Positions 17,083 to 25,919 are shown, counted from the first letter of the stretch. The stretch: 64,000 bases of DNA from an uncultured Paracoccaceae bacterium (GCA_947496535.1 CANMDE010000005.1:186001-250000), one strand, 5' to 3'. Numbers and translations are program-made. The notes: a model not told the origin generated them from the letters alone.

Positions 17083-17098
17083 CCTGCGAGGTTGCCGC

Positions 17099-18367
17099 TT
17101 ACTGGTAGCCCTCGGGGAAGGGGTTAGGTTCCACCAGTTCTTCGGTCTCAAAGACGACCTCATATTGCCCGTCGGTTTTGGCCAACCCGACACGAGTCTT
17201 CGACCACAGGTGATGGTTTTCATGCACCTTTACGTAACCTTCCGGCGCGTTTTCTAGCTCAATCCCAATCTGGGCTTCGCGAACCTTGTCGACGTCAAAA
17301 CTACCCGCCTTTTCAACAGCGGCTTTCCACAACCACGGTCCCAGATACGCGGCTTGGGTCACATCACCGATGACAATGTCGTCGCCCCACATCTCCTTGA
17401 AGGCAGCGACAAACTCGACGTTGTTGGGGTTATCAAGTGACTGAAAGTATTTCATGCAGGCATAGGCGCCTTCCATGTTTTCACCGCCGATGCCAAGGAT
17501 TTCGTCTTCGGTTACTGAAATCGTCAAAAGCACCGGATCTTCGGCTGTCATGTCGATACCGGCCGCCTTGAGTTGTTTATAGAACGCCACGTTCGACCCA
17601 CCCACAACGATCGCATAGATCACGTCAGGCTTTCTCAGGCGGATTTTGTTGATAACAGAATTGAACTGCGTATGGCCCAACGGGTAATAGTCTTCGCCCA
17701 CCACTTCGCCACCAAGGAAGTTTTCGATATGTTTACGGGCAATTTTGTTGGATGTACGAGGCCAGATATAATCAGACCCCAGCAAGTAAAAGCTGTTTGC
17801 GCCTTTTGTTTCTTTGACCCAGTCAAGCCCGGCGATGATCTGTTGCGTCGCCTCCTGCCCAGTGTAAATCACGTTCGGACTCTGTTCGAGACCCTCGTAA
17901 AATGTCGGGTAGTAGAGAAAGCCATTATTCTGTTCAAAGACGGGTAGAACGGCCTTCCGGCTGGCAGAGGTCCAACAGCCCATGACTGACGCGACCTTGT
18001 CGTTGACCAACAACTTCCGTGCTTTCTCGGCAAAGGTGGGCCAATCCGAAGCGCCGTCTTCCTGTATCACCCTAATCTGGCGACCAAGCACCCCACCCAT
18101 CTCATTGATCTGTGCGATGGCCAGCTTTTCCGCCTGCACCGAACCTGTTTCTGAAATCGCCATCGTGCCTGTAGTGGAATGCAAGATGCCGATGGTGACA
18201 GCATCGTCTGTCACGGTTAGTCCTGTCGTATTAACTTCAGCGGTTGGGTAATCTTGGGCGAGCAGCCCACTGGGTGCAAATAATGCGGCACCAAATGCGG
18301 CGCTGCTGGCCATCATGGCGCGGCGGCTTAGTGCATCAGGACCTTTCGAAGATGGTGTGTCGGACAT
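17099..18367 (-). CDS. urtA: Urea/short-chain-amide ABC transporter substrate-binding protein (UrtA/FmdD-like)
   Basis: This 422-residue periplasmic protein of the Leu/Ile/Val-binding fold has a Tat signal (LSRRAMMASSAAFGAALFAPSGLLAQ). The mature region reads VTIGILHSTTGTMAISETG, then QVIQEDGASDWPTFAEKARKLLVNDKVASVMGCWTSASRKAVLPVFEQNNGFLYYPTFYEG, with TSASRKA and FYEGLE typical of UrtA/AmiC-type amide binders. ATG 18367 is chosen because AAGGA lies 6 nt upstream; ATG 18373 would touch it. It is the first gene of the urt-fmd operon, transcribed divergently from the transporter-kinase gene. Confidence 0.9.
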   Translation of the reverse strand: MSDTPSSKGPDALSRRAMMASSAAFGAALFAPSGLLAQDYPTAEVNTTGLTVTDDAVTIGILHSTTGTMAISETGSVQAEKLAIAQINEMGGVLGRQIRVIQEDGASDWPTFAEKARKLLVNDKVASVMGCWTSASRKAVLPVFEQNNGFLYYPTFYEGLEQSPNVIYTGQEATQQIIAGLDWVKETKGANSFYLLGSDYIWPRTSNKIARKHIENFLGGEVVGEDYYPLGHTQFNSVINKIRLRKPDVIYAIVVGGSNVAFYKQLKAAGIDMTAEDPVLLTISVTEDEILGIGGENMEGAYACMKYFQSLDNPNNVEFVAAFKEMWGDDIVIGDVTQAAYLGPWLWKAAVEKAGSFDVDKVREAQIGIELENAPEGYVKVHENHHLWSKTRVGLAKTDGQYEVVFETEELVEPNPFPEGYQ

Positions 18368-18452
18368 ATCCATTCCTTTTCGAATGCTGAGAGTTTAAGC
18401 GATTCCAATTTTCGCCTTCTGCCTAATGATCAGCGGAACAGTCAGGCGCTGA

Positions 18453-18472
18453 TATACGTCGAATGACGTATA
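18453..18472. promoter_or_regulatory. Inverted repeat in the divergent urtA / sensor-kinase promoter
   Basis: TATACGTC-GAAT-GACGTATA is a perfect 8-bp inverted repeat with a 4-nt spacer, 86 bp upstream of the urtA start and 125 bp upstream of the kinase start. The size and the TACGTC/GACGTA arms fit a dimeric LuxR-type response regulator, and exactly such a regulator is encoded next to the kinase. The assignment is by position and symmetry. Confidence 0.55.
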
Positions 18473-18596
18473 GCCCTGCGCGTTTTGTCCCCTATTGTCG
18501 GTCCCGAGTGAAAAACCATGAAGGGAGGATTGAAGATGCCGCAGCCACAAGCTGCGACAAACAACCTTTTTGGTTCTGTGATTGGGACATGTCGTT

Positions 18597-21500
18597 ATGG
18601 CAACTGCACTAAAGGCGACCAGCGAGAAGCGGACATACAATCGCTGGGTCGCGAACGAGACGATGGAAGACTTTGCGTTGCGTTTCACAGCCCGTCGAGC
18701 GCGCAGGTGGAGCTATGCGCGGGTTGCGAACACAGCCATCGGCTCGATCTCGTTTCTTGCCTTAGAAGCAATAGGTGCAGCAATCACGATTACCTATGGC
18801 TTCGATATAGCGATCGCTGCGATCATGATCGTGGGAGCGCTTTTATTCCTGACGGGCCTGCCAATCTGCTATTACGCCGCGCGCTATGGCGTTGACATCG
18901 ACCTGCTGACACGCGGTGCGGGCTTTGGCTATATCGGCTCTACTATCACCTCGCTTATCTATGCCTCTTTCACGTTTATCTTCTTCGCACTTGAGGCAGC
19001 GATCCTCGCGCTCGCGCTCGATTTTCTGTTTGGGCTGCCAATTTTTCTGGGCTACATCCTGAGCGCGCTGGTGGTGATCCCGCTGGTGATTAACGGGTTT
19101 TCAAAGATTTCCGCCTTTCAAACCTGGACACAGCCTGCATGGATCATTCTGCATCTGTTGCCGTTCGTCCTGCTGGCTTTTGTCGGCTATGACATCGACA
19201 GTTGGGTCGGCTTCGAAGGTTCCGAACAAGGCAAGCAGACGTCAACGCTATTGATGTTTGGGGCGGCATCCGGAGTAATTTTCTCGCTGGTCGCACAGAT
19301 CGGGGAACAGGTGGATTTCCTGCGCTTCTTACCTGAACCCCAGACTAAGCCGGACCGTAGAAGATGGTGGGCCGCGCTAATAACGGCAGGCCCCGGCTGG
19401 TCGGTGCTTGGGGTGCTGAAGATGGTCGCGGGCTCCTACCTTGTCACCCTTGCAATACGAGAGGCAGTGCCGCTAGCGGATGCTGGCGATCCAACGCATA
19501 TGTATTTCACGGCCTTTGATCAGGTTTTTGCATCACCTGCTCTGGTCCTAGTGCTCACTGGCATCTTCGTCGTCCTTTCCCAACTCAAGATCAACGTGAC
19601 CAACGCCTATGCGGGCTCCATAGCGTGGTCCAATTTCTTCTCCCGGTTGACCCATAGCCATCCGGGCCGTGTAGTCTGGCTGGTCTTTAACGTCGCTATC
19701 GCCCTAATGCTGATGGAATTGGGCGTCTTTCAGGGGCTGGAGCAGGTCTTGCGACTTTATTCCCACGTGGCGGTCGCGTGGATCGGGGCGCTGGTCGCCG
19801 ATCTGGTCATCAACAAACCACTGGGCCTTAGCCCCAAAGGGATCGAATTTCGCCGTGCGCATCTTTACGATATCAACCCTGTTGGCATGGGCGCGATGCT
19901 GTTGGCCTGTGTACTGTCACTGGCCGCCGCAACCGGCGTCGCGGGGCCAACAATGCAGGCGTTTTCTACGTTTATCGCCCTTGGTTCTGCCTTTGTCGCC
20001 GCACCTGCGATCGCTTATGCGACGGGTGGTAAATACTATCTGGCACGCCCGGAAAGCCCGGATGCGCCTGCCGGAATGCAAACCTGTTCGATCTGCGAAT
20101 TTCGGTTTGATTCCGAAGATATGACCCATTGCCCGTTTCATTCGGGTGCCATTTGTTCGCTATGCTGTACTCTTGACAGCAATTGCCAAGACAGCTGCAA
20201 ACCGCACGCACGGTTCGAAACGAATGTAGGGGACCTGATCCATGGATTGTTCCCTCCAAAATTCGCGACCCTTTTGCTTTCCCGTCCTTCCCGGTTTCTA
20301 TTCTACACCGGCCTGATTGGCGGCTGTTTCGCCGGGCTGTTGCTTTTGATCCGTTCCGTAGAAGGCTCTGAAAACTTCGCGGCGGTTCTCACGGTTATCT
20401 TTGGGATCGTGCTGATCATCGTGGGCATTTCGGTGTGGATGTTTCTTTTGGTCAACGAAAGCCATCGGAATGCGCGGGCCGAAACCAACCGGCAGACCGA
20501 CCGGCTATTGCGCGAAATTCGAGCCCACGAAAGGACCGACATCGCGCTGCAGGATGCGAAAGACAAAGCCGAGGCGGCCAATCTAGCCAAGACTCGCTAT
20601 ATGACGGGACTGAGCCACGAATTACGCACGCCCCTAAACGCAATCTACGGCTTTGCGCAGATCTTGGAAAAGGATCCAAAGATTCCGACCCATCGCAAGG
20701 AATCCGTAACCACCATCAGACGCAGCAGCGAGCATTTGGCAGGACTGATAGAGGGATTGCTGGACATTTCGCGGATCGAGGCCGGACGGCTGGAAATCAT
20801 GCGGGACCGGATCAATCTGCGCATGTTCATCAGGCAGGTGACGTCCATTTTCGAAGAGGAGGCGCGCAGCAAAGGCATCACATTCGTGGTCGAAACCAAA
20901 GGGAGTATCCCCTCTTGGATCGGATTTGACGAAAAACGATTGCGCCAGATCCTGATCAATCTTCTGTCAAACGCTTTACGATACACGGAGAGCGGTGAAG
21001 TGCGTTTGATGGTCTCCTACCGCAACGAAATCGCAGTGATCGAGGTTTCGGACACGGGCGTCGGGATTGACGCGGAATTCCTGCAGCGCATCTGGCGACC
21101 TTTTGAGCGGGCCAACCATAATGGCGGCGTGCGTGGGTCTGGTCTGGGTTTGACTATCACCAAACTGCTGGTCGAAATTTTGGGCGGCGAAATTGATGTA
21201 GAAAGCACGCCTGGTCAGGGCAGTACATTTCGTATCAAGTTGATGTTGCCGTCGATTTCACATGACAGCATTCATGAAAGCGGCATAGCGAACGATGCAC
21301 GGTCCTTGCCGGTCATAGGCTATCGTGGGGCACGCAAGTCGATCCTTGTGGTCGATGATGACCTGCATCACCTGACACTTGTGTCGCATGTGTTCGAACC
21401 AATTGGCTTTACTGTTTTCATTGCGCCCAACGCAGAGCTTGCCCTTGAAATGCTAGAGGACGTCACACCCGATTTGCTGGTCCTGGATATCGACATGCCG

Positions 21501-21938
21501 GGTCAGGATGGTTGGTCACTGGCCCAGCAATTGCGCGACGGTAAGTTAGCCGGAATCCCGATCATTATGATTTCAGGCCATGCAAAAGACGCGGACACGC
21601 CTGTACCGCAGTTGGCCGTCTATGATGCATTCATCTCCAAACCCTACAACCTCGACGATCTGATCATGCGTGTCGCCGAATTGCTCCGGCTGGAACTCAA
21701 ATTGGAAAGCGACATTGTCCAAGAAACTGTAGATGCACCAAAGCTATCGTCGCTGCATTCGTCCGAGTTGATTAAACTTGCGCTTTCGGGCCAAGCGGGT
21801 GCCATTAGGAAAAGACTGCTGCAGCTGGAAGACGATCACGCCTGTCCTGCACCATTGTTGGCCAAGTTAAAAGATCAGCTTGCGGCCTTTGATCTTGAGG
21901 GTATGGCGCGGCAGCTCGAAGGCGAAGACCATGGGTGA
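18597..21938 (+). CDS. NCS1 transporter-like hybrid sensor histidine kinase with Cys-rich module and receiver
   Basis: This 1113-residue inner-membrane protein has five parts. Residues 30-480 form a 12-helix region like NCS1 purine/cytosine permeases (TARRARRWSYARVANTAIGS, RGAGFGYIGS, GFSKISAFQTW). Residues 497-534 are a Cys/His cluster (C497-x2-C500, C512-x2-H515, C520-x2-CC, C530, C534). Two further helices lie at about 567-620, followed by a linker helix. A HisKA-HATPase core follows, with SHELRTPLN (His674), LINLLSNALRYT, and a GSGLGL box. A C-terminal receiver has Asp964 in VLDIDMPGQDG. It resembles CbrA/CrbS, which fuse an SLC5 transporter to a kinase. I infer it senses an amide, urea or nucleobase-type compound and signals to the next gene's product, which overlaps by 8 nt. 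ATG 18597 has only GGGA upstream; a better ribosome site serves an out-of-frame ATG at 18536. Confidence 0.85.
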   Translation: MATALKATSEKRTYNRWVANETMEDFALRFTARRARRWSYARVANTAIGSISFLALEAIGAAITITYGFDIAIAAIMIVGALLFLTGLPICYYAARYGVDIDLLTRGAGFGYIGSTITSLIYASFTFIFFALEAAILALALDFLFGLPIFLGYILSALVVIPLVINGFSKISAFQTWTQPAWIILHLLPFVLLAFVGYDIDSWVGFEGSEQGKQTSTLLMFGAASGVIFSLVAQIGEQVDFLRFLPEPQTKPDRRRWWAALITAGPGWSVLGVLKMVAGSYLVTLAIREAVPLADAGDPTHMYFTAFDQVFASPALVLVLTGIFVVLSQLKINVTNAYAGSIAWSNFFSRLTHSHPGRVVWLVFNVAIALMLMELGVFQGLEQVLRLYSHVAVAWIGALVADLVINKPLGLSPKGIEFRRAHLYDINPVGMGAMLLACVLSLAAATGVAGPTMQAFSTFIALGSAFVAAPAIAYATGGKYYLARPESPDAPAGMQTCSICEFRFDSEDMTHCPFHSGAICSLCCTLDSNCQDSCKPHARFETNVGDLIHGLFPPKFATLLLSRPSRFLFYTGLIGGCFAGLLLLIRSVEGSENFAAVLTVIFGIVLIIVGISVWMFLLVNESHRNARAETNRQTDRLLREIRAHERTDIALQDAKDKAEAANLAKTRYMTGLSHELRTPLNAIYGFAQILEKDPKIPTHRKESVTTIRRSSEHLAGLIEGLLDISRIEAGRLEIMRDRINLRMFIRQVTSIFEEEARSKGITFVVETKGSIPSWIGFDEKRLRQILINLLSNALRYTESGEVRLMVSYRNEIAVIEVSDTGVGIDAEFLQRIWRPFERANHNGGVRGSGLGLTITKLLVEILGGEIDVESTPGQGSTFRIKLMLPSISHDSIHESGIANDARSLPVIGYRGARKSILVVDDDLHHLTLVSHVFEPIGFTVFIAPNAELALEMLEDVTPDLLVLDIDMPGQDGWSLAQQLRDGKLAGIPIIMISGHAKDADTPVPQLAVYDAFISKPYNLDDLIMRVAELLRLELKLESDIVQETVDAPKLSSLHSSELIKLALSGQAGAIRKRLLQLEDDHACPAPLLAKLKDQLAAFDLEGMARQLEGEDHG

Positions 21939-22818
21939 TCTTCGCACGAGGGAACAAAGCATTGCGTTGATTGTGGACGATGACCCCAATTCGCTAACAA
22001 TGGTGTCGGCAGCGTTGGAAGAAAACGGGATGTCGGTCATTGTGGCCCGCGACGGCCAGACGGCGATAGATCTGGTTGGACGTGTCGATCCCGATGTAAT
22101 TCTGATGGACGCCATTATGCCCAACATGGACGGATTCGAAGCCTGCAGGCGGCTGAAACGGGCGCCAAATGCAACGAATGCGCCAATCCTTTTTATGACC
22201 GGCCTGACAGAAGCCGATGACGTCCTGCGCGGGTTGAATGCAGGTGGCGTCGACTACGTCACCAAGCCGATCGTTGTGGACGAATTGATCGCGCGTATCG
22301 GTGTCCATATCGTCAACTCCAAACTCATCCAAAGCGCAAGGGATGCGCTGGATGTGTCGGGCAGATCCTTACTTGCGTTCAGTCAGTATGGAGACCTCGT
22401 TTGGGGATCGAAATTGGCTCTGGCGGCGTTTGATATTCCGGCATCGGACGAAGCAACGCTGCGGCAATGGATGATGGACTGCATCCGCAAGCCAGTTTCT
22501 CAGTTGTCGCCGCTGCAGCTGCATGGGTTGGAGTTCACCTATGTCGGTATCTCAAATTCTGAAGAAATCTTGATCAAGTTCAAGAGCACGGGCAGTGAAA
22601 CCGGCCAACAGGTTTTGACAAGGGAATTGTCACTGACCAGCCGGGAAGCCGAAGTGCTTTACTGGTTGACTATGGGCAAGACAAACAGGGACATCAGCGC
22701 CATCTTGGGGCTTAGCCCACGAACAGTGAACAAGCATCTTGAGCAGGTTTTCCAGAAAATGGGGGTCGACAACCGAACCTCGGCGGCTGTCGCGGCGGAT
22801 AGAATACTGCACACTTGA
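21931..22818 (+). CDS. LuxR/NarL-type response regulator
   Basis: This 295-residue protein has an N-terminal receiver (IALIVDDDPNSLTM; phospho-acceptor Asp60 in VILMDAIMPNMDG; Lys in VTKP), a middle region of about 110 residues without a recognised domain (140-225), and a C-terminal LuxR helix-turn-helix (LTSREAEVLYWLTMGKTNRDISAILGLSPRTVNKHLEQVF). ATG 21931 overlaps the kinase stop by 8 nt and has GAAGGCGAAG upstream, so the two proteins are a translationally coupled pair. Its probable site is the inverted repeat between urtA and the kinase gene. Confidence 0.9.
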   Translation: MGDLRTREQSIALIVDDDPNSLTMVSAALEENGMSVIVARDGQTAIDLVGRVDPDVILMDAIMPNMDGFEACRRLKRAPNATNAPILFMTGLTEADDVLRGLNAGGVDYVTKPIVVDELIARIGVHIVNSKLIQSARDALDVSGRSLLAFSQYGDLVWGSKLALAAFDIPASDEATLRQWMMDCIRKPVSQLSPLQLHGLEFTYVGISNSEEILIKFKSTGSETGQQVLTRELSLTSREAEVLYWLTMGKTNRDISAILGLSPRTVNKHLEQVFQKMGVDNRTSAAVAADRILHT

Positions 22819-23248
22819 CCTTGATTAGGGTGTTCCTTTTCAAGGGCATTAATTCCTTCTGCCCGCTTGGGAACAAATCAAAGGGTAGCGTTCCTGGGAC
22901 GAGCGCTACTGAAAACTCGTTTTCGTAGGCCGCCTGGGGCTAGGCATCAAATTCAGCATTTGTACCAAGTCTAATTGGTTATTGCCAATGTCTGTTCTCA
23001 AAAGAGCAACATCAAAATTTGCACCCGCAGCACAGGCCCGGTTTCCATACCTCATGGCAAAAGCCGTCCAAGCCAGGGTCTATCATTGTCGAATTGGGGC
23101 ATAGAATCTGATACCAGGGCATAGTCGGTGCATGCGGAAGGCCCCGAAGGTACCATAGTATGACACCTTTTGCGTGGTCATCACCCTTGGGAGTGGTGAG
23201 AGCTACTTCTGAAGAAAAGCGTATTCGTAATGTTTTACAAATAGTTAG
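22819..23248. other. 430-bp intergenic stretch without recognised gene
   Basis: No open frame here has a convincing start, ribosome site or family signature. Small structures seen are the inverted repeats GAAAAC-TC-GTTTTC (22911-22924) and ATTGG-N6-CCAAT (22974-22989), and a direct repeat of GGGCATAG at 23097 and 23117. The stretch lies downstream of tRNA-Ser on the tRNA strand, a common integration site, but I see no integrase remnant. Confidence 0.5.
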
Positions 23249-23338
23249 TGGCGGAGAGACAGGGATTCGAACCCTGGGTAGGCTTGCACCCACAACGGTT
23301 TTCGAGACCGCCCCGTTCGACCACTCCGGCACCTCTCC
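23249..23338 (-). tRNA. tRNA-Ser (anticodon CGA)
   Basis: Read on the minus strand, a 90-nt gene starts GGAGAGGTGCCGGAGTGG and folds with a 7-bp acceptor stem (GGAGAGG with TCTCTCC, one G-U), a long variable arm (class II, as in Ser/Leu tRNAs), and the T-loop GGTTCGAATCC. The anticodon loop CTCGAAA gives CGA, which reads UCG serine codons. The CCA end is encoded (complement of 23249-23251). Confidence 0.95.
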
Positions 23339-23481
23339 GAGCGGTTCTGCCGTCCTAATCGGCAAAAAACGGTTGCGCAAGTCAGAAAGCGGCTGGTTTT
23401 TGACAATTCCGTCAGCTGCCTTGGACAATGCCGCGGAGGCCCCATATCAAGTTCAACAGATATATGACCAAGGATGATCCG

Positions 23482-24318
23482 ATGCGCTCTGTTCCTGCTC
23501 TTGTTTTTGCCGCCGCCATGAATGTCGTGGCCTTACCGGTTTTTGCTCAGACCGCCGAAGGCGAGGGCTCTGACGCCTTGTTTGATGCTTTGGCTTTACC
23601 AGAGATTTTGCAGATCATGCGGGACGAGGGGATCAGCCATGGGGAAACCATAGCGAGCGACATGTTCCCAAGCGGACCCAACGCCAGCTGGCCCGGCATG
23701 GTATCAGACATCTATGACTTGGATCAGATGGAAGATCAGGTACGGACCTCCTTTGCGGTTGCGCTGGAAGGTGAAGATGTTGGCGAGATGGTTGATTTTT
23801 TCACCACGGAACCTGGTGTTTCTATCGTAAACTTGGAGCTTGAGGCTCGTCGAGCACTTTTGAGTGATAAAACCGAAGAGGCCAGCAAAGATCGCGCTGC
23901 CATTGCGATGTTGGATGAGACGCCACGCGCATTGATGGTCAAAGACTTTGTTGACGCCAATGATCTGGTTGAAACCAATGTCGTTGGCGCGTTGAATTCA
24001 AACTACGCATTCATGACGGGGCTTATGGATGGTGGTGCCGTTGCTGATGGCATGACGGCCGAAACCGCACTGCAGTCAGTGCAGAGCCAGGAACCACAAA
24101 TCCGCCAAGATACGACCGAATGGTTGTATGGGTTTTTATTGATGGCGTATGAGCCTGTGTCGGATGAAGACTTGCAGACCTATATCGATTTCTCAAAGAC
24201 CGAAGCGGGGCAGGACCTGAATGCTGCCCTGCTGATGGCTTTTGACGATATGTTCAATGATGTTTCGCACCAGTTGGGTTTGGCGGCTTCGCAGTTTCTG
24301 ATGTCTCAGGAGCTATAG
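23482..24318 (+). CDS. Exported DUF2059 domain protein
   Basis: This 278-residue protein has a signal peptide (MRSVPALVFAAAMNVVALPVFAQ) and an acidic helical mature part. The C-terminal half carries the DUF2059-like pattern EDLQTYIDFSKTEAGQDLNAALLMAF, seen in periplasmic proteins of unknown function. ATG 23482 is chosen because AAGGA lies 7 nt upstream and it gives a clean signal peptide; the in-frame ATG 23464 is less likely. It is monocistronic, downstream of and divergent from tRNA-Ser, and convergent with the Hint protein. Confidence 0.8.
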   Translation: MRSVPALVFAAAMNVVALPVFAQTAEGEGSDALFDALALPEILQIMRDEGISHGETIASDMFPSGPNASWPGMVSDIYDLDQMEDQVRTSFAVALEGEDVGEMVDFFTTEPGVSIVNLELEARRALLSDKTEEASKDRAAIAMLDETPRALMVKDFVDANDLVETNVVGALNSNYAFMTGLMDGGAVADGMTAETALQSVQSQEPQIRQDTTEWLYGFLLMAYEPVSDEDLQTYIDFSKTEAGQDLNAALLMAFDDMFNDVSHQLGLAASQFLMSQEL

Positions 24319-24336
24319 AAAAGCTGCAGCCAAAAA

Positions 24337-25347
24337 TCACATGAAGGGCGCGAATAGTCGTCCTTCGAAACCGCGCGCTTCCGCTTTCGCCATGGTTGGA
24401 GTTTTTTCGTGGTCCGGCAGAAACTCCGGGAACAACTCGGCGATTTCTGCGGCCTGTGCGTTATCAAGGCACTCCATCGATTGCTTGGCCAAATAGAAAC
24501 TTTCTGACAAGCAGTCATTCGCCCATATCAATTCATGCTGGTCGAACATGACGTGGATATAAGTCACGAAACCGCAGCTGTGTCGCCGGACGTTGCGATC
24601 ATTGACCAGCGCTTTTGCCGCCACAAGTGTCTCGTCCATCCCTAACATAAGTTGTGGCATGGCGCCTGTCACAAGCATCCGATGGTTGGGTGAGACTAAC
24701 AGATCCCGGCTGGTCGCTAAAGTTCCCGCCTCAAAAAGGATGGGCGTCGCTTTTCCGACGGCAGGGACAGTTCGTTTCCCAATCCAACGAATGGGCCGAG
24801 CACCGTGTTCAAGAGTGCAGACCAGATCCCCAGGCATTAAGGTGTCTATGAGTTGTTCACCATTCGGCGTGCGGATTGATGTACCGGACGTGAAACAAAC
24901 GAAGGTGTCGTATGGGATGTCGGTGTTCCCAATGTTTGTTTCGCTCGTGAACACATATTGCTGACCCGGTACCATTGGGTCGTTTGTGACGAAAGCGGTT
25001 GTCGTATTGCTTCCACCGTTCCCAGCACCGATGGTGATCGAATACCCCGCAAAGCCATCATCTGTTGTTAAGACATAGTTGAGGATCACGGTGCTGCCTG
25101 CGGGGTAGGTGACACCATTGATCGTGACGGCCTGATCAAGCAATTGACCGGTATCGCCAATTTCTTCAAAATTACTGTCGTTATCGTCGATGACAATCTG
25201 CTGCGGACCGGCGCCCGTATTCAGCTGTAAATTGAAGTCTGGCGTCCCTTGCGCTATCGCGCCTGCCTCATTTGGCACTGCCTGATTGTCGCCAGTCGTG
25301 TCAAAATCCGAGGGGTCATAAACGTACTGTAGCGTAAATAGGGGCAA
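24337..25347 (-). CDS. Hint-domain (hedgehog/intein-like) secreted protein
   Basis: This 336-residue protein has an N-terminal beta-rich region of about 150 residues and a Hint domain from about 155 on: VCFTSGTSIRTPNGEQLIDTLMPGDLVCTLEHGARPIRWIGKR, then VSPNHRMLV and YIHVMFDQHELIWANDCLSESF. The Cys at the Hint start and the conserved His are those used in intein-type self-processing. The protein lacks a Sec signal and is probably exported by a type I system, as suggested for similar Rhodobacteraceae proteins. TTG 25347 with GAGG 5 nt upstream is my preferred start; ATG 25395 would add 16 hydrophobic residues. Confidence 0.78.
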   Translation of the reverse strand: MPLFTLQYVYDPSDFDTTGDNQAVPNEAGAIAQGTPDFNLQLNTGAGPQQIVIDDNDSNFEEIGDTGQLLDQAVTINGVTYPAGSTVILNYVLTTDDGFAGYSITIGAGNGGSNTTTAFVTNDPMVPGQQYVFTSETNIGNTDIPYDTFVCFTSGTSIRTPNGEQLIDTLMPGDLVCTLEHGARPIRWIGKRTVPAVGKATPILFEAGTLATSRDLLVSPNHRMLVTGAMPQLMLGMDETLVAAKALVNDRNVRRHSCGFVTYIHVMFDQHELIWANDCLSESFYLAKQSMECLDNAQAAEIAELFPEFLPDHEKTPTMAKAEARGFEGRLFAPFM

Positions 25348-25417
25348 TGTAACCTCACAATAAACTATGACGAGACTACCCCGTAAGGGTTTCATCTTCA
25401 ACGTTTAATGCGTTGCT

Positions 25418-25744
25418 CTAACCACCATAGACTGTCAACGCCGTCACCAAAGCACCTGGGTTCTCGTTATAAAGTGGTAGATCAGACTGTAATTGCAGCA
25501 CTCTGGCTGGTCGTTCGTTTTCTGGAACGTCTGCAAGGTTGAACGCTTCATTCAATTGCGGCCCATTGCCAGCATCGATTTGGGTCAGAATGGCGTCGTA
25601 GTTGGTTTTGACGAACAACTCTACCGCGCCCCGGTTTTCGGAGTAAGCGGTGGTTTCTTCCGGTGTCGCGATGCCGGGAATGGGAAGCCAGACGTCTTCC
25701 GCACAAGCGGGCAGGGTAAGCAGGCTGAACCAGATGTAGCGCAT
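25418..25744 (-). CDS. Small exported protein of unknown function
   Basis: This 108-residue product begins MRYIWFSLLTLPACAEDVW, a short signal-like segment with a possible lipobox (LPAC), followed by a mostly helical domain with no family I recognise (ETTAYSENRGAVELFVKTNYDAILTQIDAGNGPQLNEAF). ATG 25744 has GGTGA 8 nt upstream; the frame stays open upstream to 26014, but that part overlaps the rplU promoter and gene and is unlikely to be translated. It lies divergent from rplU. Confidence 0.65.
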   Translation of the reverse strand: MRYIWFSLLTLPACAEDVWLPIPGIATPEETTAYSENRGAVELFVKTNYDAILTQIDAGNGPQLNEAFNLADVPENERPARVLQLQSDLPLYNENPGALVTALTVYGG

Positions 25745-25765
25745 AGGGATTTTCACCAATAATAC

Positions 25766-25794
25766 TTGACTTGAAACCATATTGGTCAGATAAG
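25766..25794 (+). promoter_or_regulatory. Promoter of rplU-rpmA
   Basis: TTGACT (25766-25771), a 17-bp spacer and GATAAG (25789-25794) match the housekeeping sigma consensus. The site is about 125 bp upstream of rplU, leaving a leader that could carry regulation. Confidence 0.6.
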
Positions 25795-25919
25795 CCGCCA
25801 TCCCGGCAAGGTGTTTGCCGAGGGTTATGCGAAAACTCGCCCACTGGGCGCGCTGTCCAAAGGCTTTAACGCCCAGATCACTGGGGGCCTCAGAGACGCG
25901 GTAAATGAAGGAAAACCAT

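Noticed and set aside
23012..23428. 138-codon minus-strand open frame running through tRNA-Ser
   Set aside because: It crosses the tRNA gene and shows no domain, so it is a chance frame.
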